This document shows, one piece after another, positions 6,784 to 8,874 of a stretch of DNA of 8,874 nucleotides (position 1 is the first letter of the stretch; each line of letters opens with the position of its first letter). Below the pieces are notes generated by a model. The model worked only from the letters and a program-made list of their open reading frames with translations, was not told the DNA's origin and did no database searches. Both the position numbers and the translations under genes were made by a program. Source of the DNA: Holophagales bacterium UBA5066 (GTDB lineage Bacteria > Acidobacteriota > Thermoanaerobaculia > UBA5066); assembly GCA_002414905.1 (NCBI GenBank), contig DIAY01000151.1, forward strand, positions 1-8,874. The letters are read 5' to 3'.

Positions 6784-8072
6784 GCCTTTTCACTCCTTGC
6801 AGACGGTTTGACGAGGACGACCAGGCCGTCGAGACCCTTGATCTCGACGAGCTGCCCGTCGGTGAGGGATGCGGCGCTCCGGGCCTCCCAGAGGGCGCCG
6901 TCGGCAAAGACCTTGAGGGCGCCCGTGGCGCCGATTCGGGCCGGCACCACCTGGCCGACGAGGACCGCGGAGCCGGTTCGGCCGGGGAGGCGCTGGACGG
7001 AGAGGGCCATCAAGGAGAGGCCCGCGAGAATGACGGTCGCAACAGCCGCCCCGCCCACGATGAACCAGAATTCGGAGCGGGGGGCGAGGTCGTCCTGGGG
7101 AAAGAGGAGGACCGCGCCGAGGATGATCGAGATACCCCCGGCGATGGCCAGGATGCCGTGAGTCATCAGCTTCACCTCGAGGAAGAAAAAGAGGACCCCG
7201 AGTAGAACGAGGCCGATTCCGACCCAGTTCGTCGGCAGGACCGACATCGCGAAGAACGCCAGGAGGAGGCAGATGCTCCCGAGGACCCCTGGGAGGATCG
7301 CCCCGGGGCTCTGGAACTCGAAATAGAGGCCGACGACACCTACCAGGAAGAGGAGGCCGGCCACCATCGGGCTCGCGACGACTCCGAGGGCCCGCTCGCG
7401 GCTCGTCCTCGACTCCGTGCGGAACGTGAACGCGGCGCTCTTCAGCGTGACGTCGGGCTTTCCGACCCGCTTGATGGGCCGTCCGTCGAGCTGCTTCAGG
7501 AGGTCGGAGACGTCCCTTGCGACGATCTCGACGAGGTTTTTCTCCTCTGCTTCCGTCTCGGAGTAGGAGAGGGCCTCGGTGATCGTCTTGACCGCGTCGT
7601 CGACCGGGCGGCCGCGGGGGACGACGAGCGAACGGACGAGCGCGGCGGCGTCCTCGGTCACCTTCTTGCCGATCGTCTTCGGCAGGTCCTCGCCGCTGCC
7701 GCCAACCGGGGAAGCGGCTCCGGCGTTCGTCCCGGGAGCCATCGCCGCCACGTCACAGGCCATCAGGATGATGAAGCCGGCCGACGCCGCCTGGGAGCCG
7801 GGCGGGTGGACGAAGCCGACGACAGGCACGGGAGAAGCGAGGATGGTCTTCGTGATCTCCCGGGTCGAGTCGAGCCGCCCGCCGGGAGTGTTAACTCTGA
7901 GAATGATGACCGGTGCCCCGTCGGTCACGGACTGGTCGACGGCCCTCTTCACGAATTCCGCCGTCATGGGATTGATGTCGGTGTCGATATCGACGACGAC
8001 GGCCTCGGTCCCGGCTCCCAGTGCGGCCGGAGCGAGCAGGAGGAGAAGACTCGCCATCGCAATCGCGCGCAT
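6780..8072 (-). CDS. nfeD: NfeD-family membrane-bound serine protease (ClpP class, long form)
   Basis: The 430-residue product begins with a signal peptide or anchor (about 1-20, ending LAPAALGAG). A ClpP/SppA-like protease domain spans about 24-195. A membrane region with some five spans covers about 230-357, and a C-terminal OB-fold NfeD domain covers about 365-422. The catalytic Ser-Lys dyad can be read by alignment with Pyrococcus 1510-N: S97 in GSQAASAG and K137 in GKKVTED, with the conserved AMAPGTNAGAASPVGG between them. This is the protease half of the NfeD/slipin pair. It is first in the operon. The ATG at 8072 gives a good signal peptide; the ATG at 8057 is an in-frame alternative. 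The frame stays open to about 8252 but loses the signal peptide's N-terminal position, becomes arginine-rich, and runs across the divergent gene, so the longer start is rejected. It ends at TGA overlapping the slipin GTG. Confidence 0.93.
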   Translation of the reverse strand: MRAIAMASLLLLLAPAALGAGTEAVVVDIDTDINPMTAEFVKRAVDQSVTDGAPVIILRVNTPGGRLDSTREITKTILASPVPVVGFVHPPGSQAASAGFIILMACDVAAMAPGTNAGAASPVGGSGEDLPKTIGKKVTEDAAALVRSLVVPRGRPVDDAVKTITEALSYSETEAEEKNLVEIVARDVSDLLKQLDGRPIKRVGKPDVTLKSAAFTFRTESRTSRERALGVVASPMVAGLLFLVGVVGLYFEFQSPGAILPGVLGSICLLLAFFAMSVLPTNWVGIGLVLLGVLFFFLEVKLMTHGILAIAGGISIILGAVLLFPQDDLAPRSEFWFIVGGAAVATVILAGLSLMALSVQRLPGRTGSAVLVGQVVPARIGATGALKVFADGALWEARSAASLTDGQLVEIKGLDGLVVLVKPSARSEKA

Positions 8073-8084
8073 CCTTTGATTATA
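8073..8084 (-). promoter_or_regulatory. Promoter -10 element of the nfeD operon, possibly leaderless
   Basis: The minus strand carries a perfect TATAAT (8084-8079), rare in such GC-rich DNA, followed by CAAAGG and then the nfeD ATG at 8072. Counting six bases after the hexamer places the expected first transcribed base on the A of that ATG, so the mRNA may be leaderless. No recognisable -35 box lies 16-18 bases upstream, where the DNA reads GC-rich. Confidence 0.5.
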
Positions 8085-8088
8085 GGTT

Positions 8089-8106
8089 CCGCGTGCTACA
8101 ACGCGG
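8089..8106. repeat. Inverted repeat in the divergent intergenic region (operator candidate)
   Basis: CCGCGT (8089-8094) and ACGCGG (8101-8106) are perfect inverted arms separated by GCTACA. The repeat sits directly upstream of the nfeD -10 element, over the -17 to -34 region of that promoter, and immediately before or around the start codons of the divergent gene. A binding protein here could affect both directions. No known operator is recognised. Confidence 0.35.
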
Positions 8107-8107
8107 C

Positions 8108-8874
8108 GTGCGCTTCGCCCTCGCCGACCTCCTGACGTGCGGCGCCGCAGGCATCCTGCTCCTTTCGGGCGTCGTCGCCGGAGCTTTGCCTCAGGCCCCC
8201 GGGCCATCCGTGAAGGTGGCCGTGGCGTTCCTCCTTCCGTTCCTGTTCGCAACCATTCGAGGCCGCCGGCCCCGGCCCGGCTCGCTCCTGTCGAGCGTCG
8301 CCGATTTCGGTCCGATCGTTCCGCTCCTGCTCGTTTTCGACAGTCTCGGCCCGTTCATCCTGGGTACGAGCCTCGTCGACCTGGACCCGTTTCTCGTCAG
8401 GGCGGACCGCCTTCTCTTCTTCGGTTCTGACCCGACTCGCCTTCTTGCGCCGATCACCGGGCCCCTGTTCCTCGAGGTCCTGACGGTCTGTTACGCCCTT
8501 TATTACTTCCACCCGATCATCCTCGGAGCGCTCCTCTGGCGCGACGACCTCTCGGGGAAAACCACGGGATCCCGGTTTTCCAGCTACGTCTTCGGCATGC
8601 TCCTGATCTTCTACGTCAGCTACGCCGGCTATTTCCTCGTCCCGGCGATCGGTCCGAGATTCACCGTCCCTCACGACAAGCCTCTGCCCCGCGGGGCCGT
8701 CGCCCGGGCCATCGACGGGACCCTCGACCGCCTCGAGACGAGCCGGCGCAACTGCTTCCCCTCAGGGCACACGATGGTGACGGTCGCGGTCCTCGTGGAG
8801 GCCTTCCGCCGGTCGAAAAAGACCTTCCTCTGCTTTCTCCCGTTCGCGCTGGGACTCGTCCTGGCGACGGTCTT
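8108..8874 (+). CDS. PAP2-superfamily membrane phosphatase/transferase, 3'-truncated by window edge
   Basis: This gene has no stop before the window ends, leaving 255 complete codons. The product is a polytopic membrane protein, with hydrophobic segments near residues 10-28, 36-50, 66-88, 117-142, 159-180 and 235-255. The segment GYFLVPAIGPRF (about 174-185) followed by RNCFPSGHTM (214-223) fits the PAP2_3-type branch of the family, with P218-S219-G220-H221 as the PSGH phosphatase motif. The last motif (typically Arg and His with an Asp) would lie beyond 8874. Such enzymes remove phosphate from, or move head groups between, membrane lipids or isoprenoid carriers; the substrate here cannot be told. 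GTG at 8108 is chosen. GTG at 8093, with a weak AGG 6 bases upstream, is an equally possible start. It is divergent from the nfeD operon. Confidence 0.85.
   Translation, partial: MRFALADLLTCGAAGILLLSGVVAGALPQAPGPSVKVAVAFLLPFLFATIRGRRPRPGSLLSSVADFGPIVPLLLVFDSLGPFILGTSLVDLDPFLVRADRLLFFGSDPTRLLAPITGPLFLEVLTVCYALYYFHPIILGALLWRDDLSGKTTGSRFSSYVFGMLLIFYVSYAGYFLVPAIGPRFTVPHDKPLPRGAVARAIDGTLDRLETSRRNCFPSGHTMVTVAVLVEAFRRSKKTFLCFLPFALGLVLATV

Noticed and set aside
6160..7161. A 333-residue plus-strand open frame.
   Set aside because: It is antisense to the slipin and nfeD genes, with shadow-type composition.
8078..8083. GATTAT as a -10 box for the plus-strand PAP2-type gene.
   Set aside because: It matches only four of six consensus positions, has no -35 partner, and overlaps the stronger leftward TATAAT, so it was not listed as a feature.
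8073..8252. A longer N-terminus for the NfeD protein, starting at 8252.
   Set aside because: The extra 60 residues are arginine-rich, push the signal peptide inward, and overlap the PAP2-type gene antisense. The ATG at 8072 has the TATAAT and a proper signal peptide.

Overview
The window is densely coding, GC-rich bacterial DNA. It carries nine protein-coding genes, two of them cut by the window edges, and almost no intergenic space. I see no rRNA, tRNA, CRISPR array, insertion sequence or phage gene. Lnt, LipA, a TM-plus-SPOR protein, a slipin/NfeD pair and an RF2 gene with a classic programmed frameshift point to a Gram-negative-type (diderm) bacterium. The base composition, TPR protein and gene mix would suit Acidobacteriota or a myxobacterium/deltaproteobacterium-like lineage. 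That placement is an inference from gene content, not a phylogenetic result.

Layout. Positions 1-1011 (+) hold the 3' part of a tetratricopeptide-repeat protein. It converges, across a 28-base gap, on a seven-gene minus-strand operon that fills 1040-8072. In order of transcription (right to left) the operon holds: a long-form NfeD membrane serine protease (6780-8072), a slipin/stomatin-type SPFH protein (5989-6783), a membrane-anchored SPOR-domain protein (5276-5992), lipoyl synthase lipA (4386-5279), apolipoprotein N-acyltransferase lnt (2800-4380), peptide chain release factor 2 prfB (1648-2803) and a Nudix CoA-pyrophosphatase-type hydrolase (1040-1651). To the right, a divergent plus-strand PAP2-family membrane phosphatase/transferase gene starts near 8108 and runs off the window. 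The 35-base divergent spacer (8073-8107) carries a perfect TATAAT reading leftward and an inverted repeat.

How the genes work together. Five of the six junctions in the operon are 4-base ATGA or GTGA overlaps and the sixth is a 5-base gap, so translation is probably coupled from end to end. The first three products are membrane or envelope proteins: the NfeD/slipin protease-scaffold pair and a peptidoglycan-binding SPOR protein. lipA serves lipoylation of 2-oxoacid dehydrogenases, lnt finishes lipoprotein maturation, prfB makes the UGA/UAA release factor, and the Nudix gene probably recycles CoA. Every complete gene in the window stops at UGA, the codon read by RF2. RF2 in turn is controlled by a +1 frameshift at its own in-frame UGA (2732-2734).

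I do not see an obvious new defence or metabolic system. The parts most worth a second look are the prfB recoding site and its link to the coupled downstream Nudix gene, the possible leaderless start of the operon, and the placement of a SPOR protein directly behind the slipin/NfeD pair.
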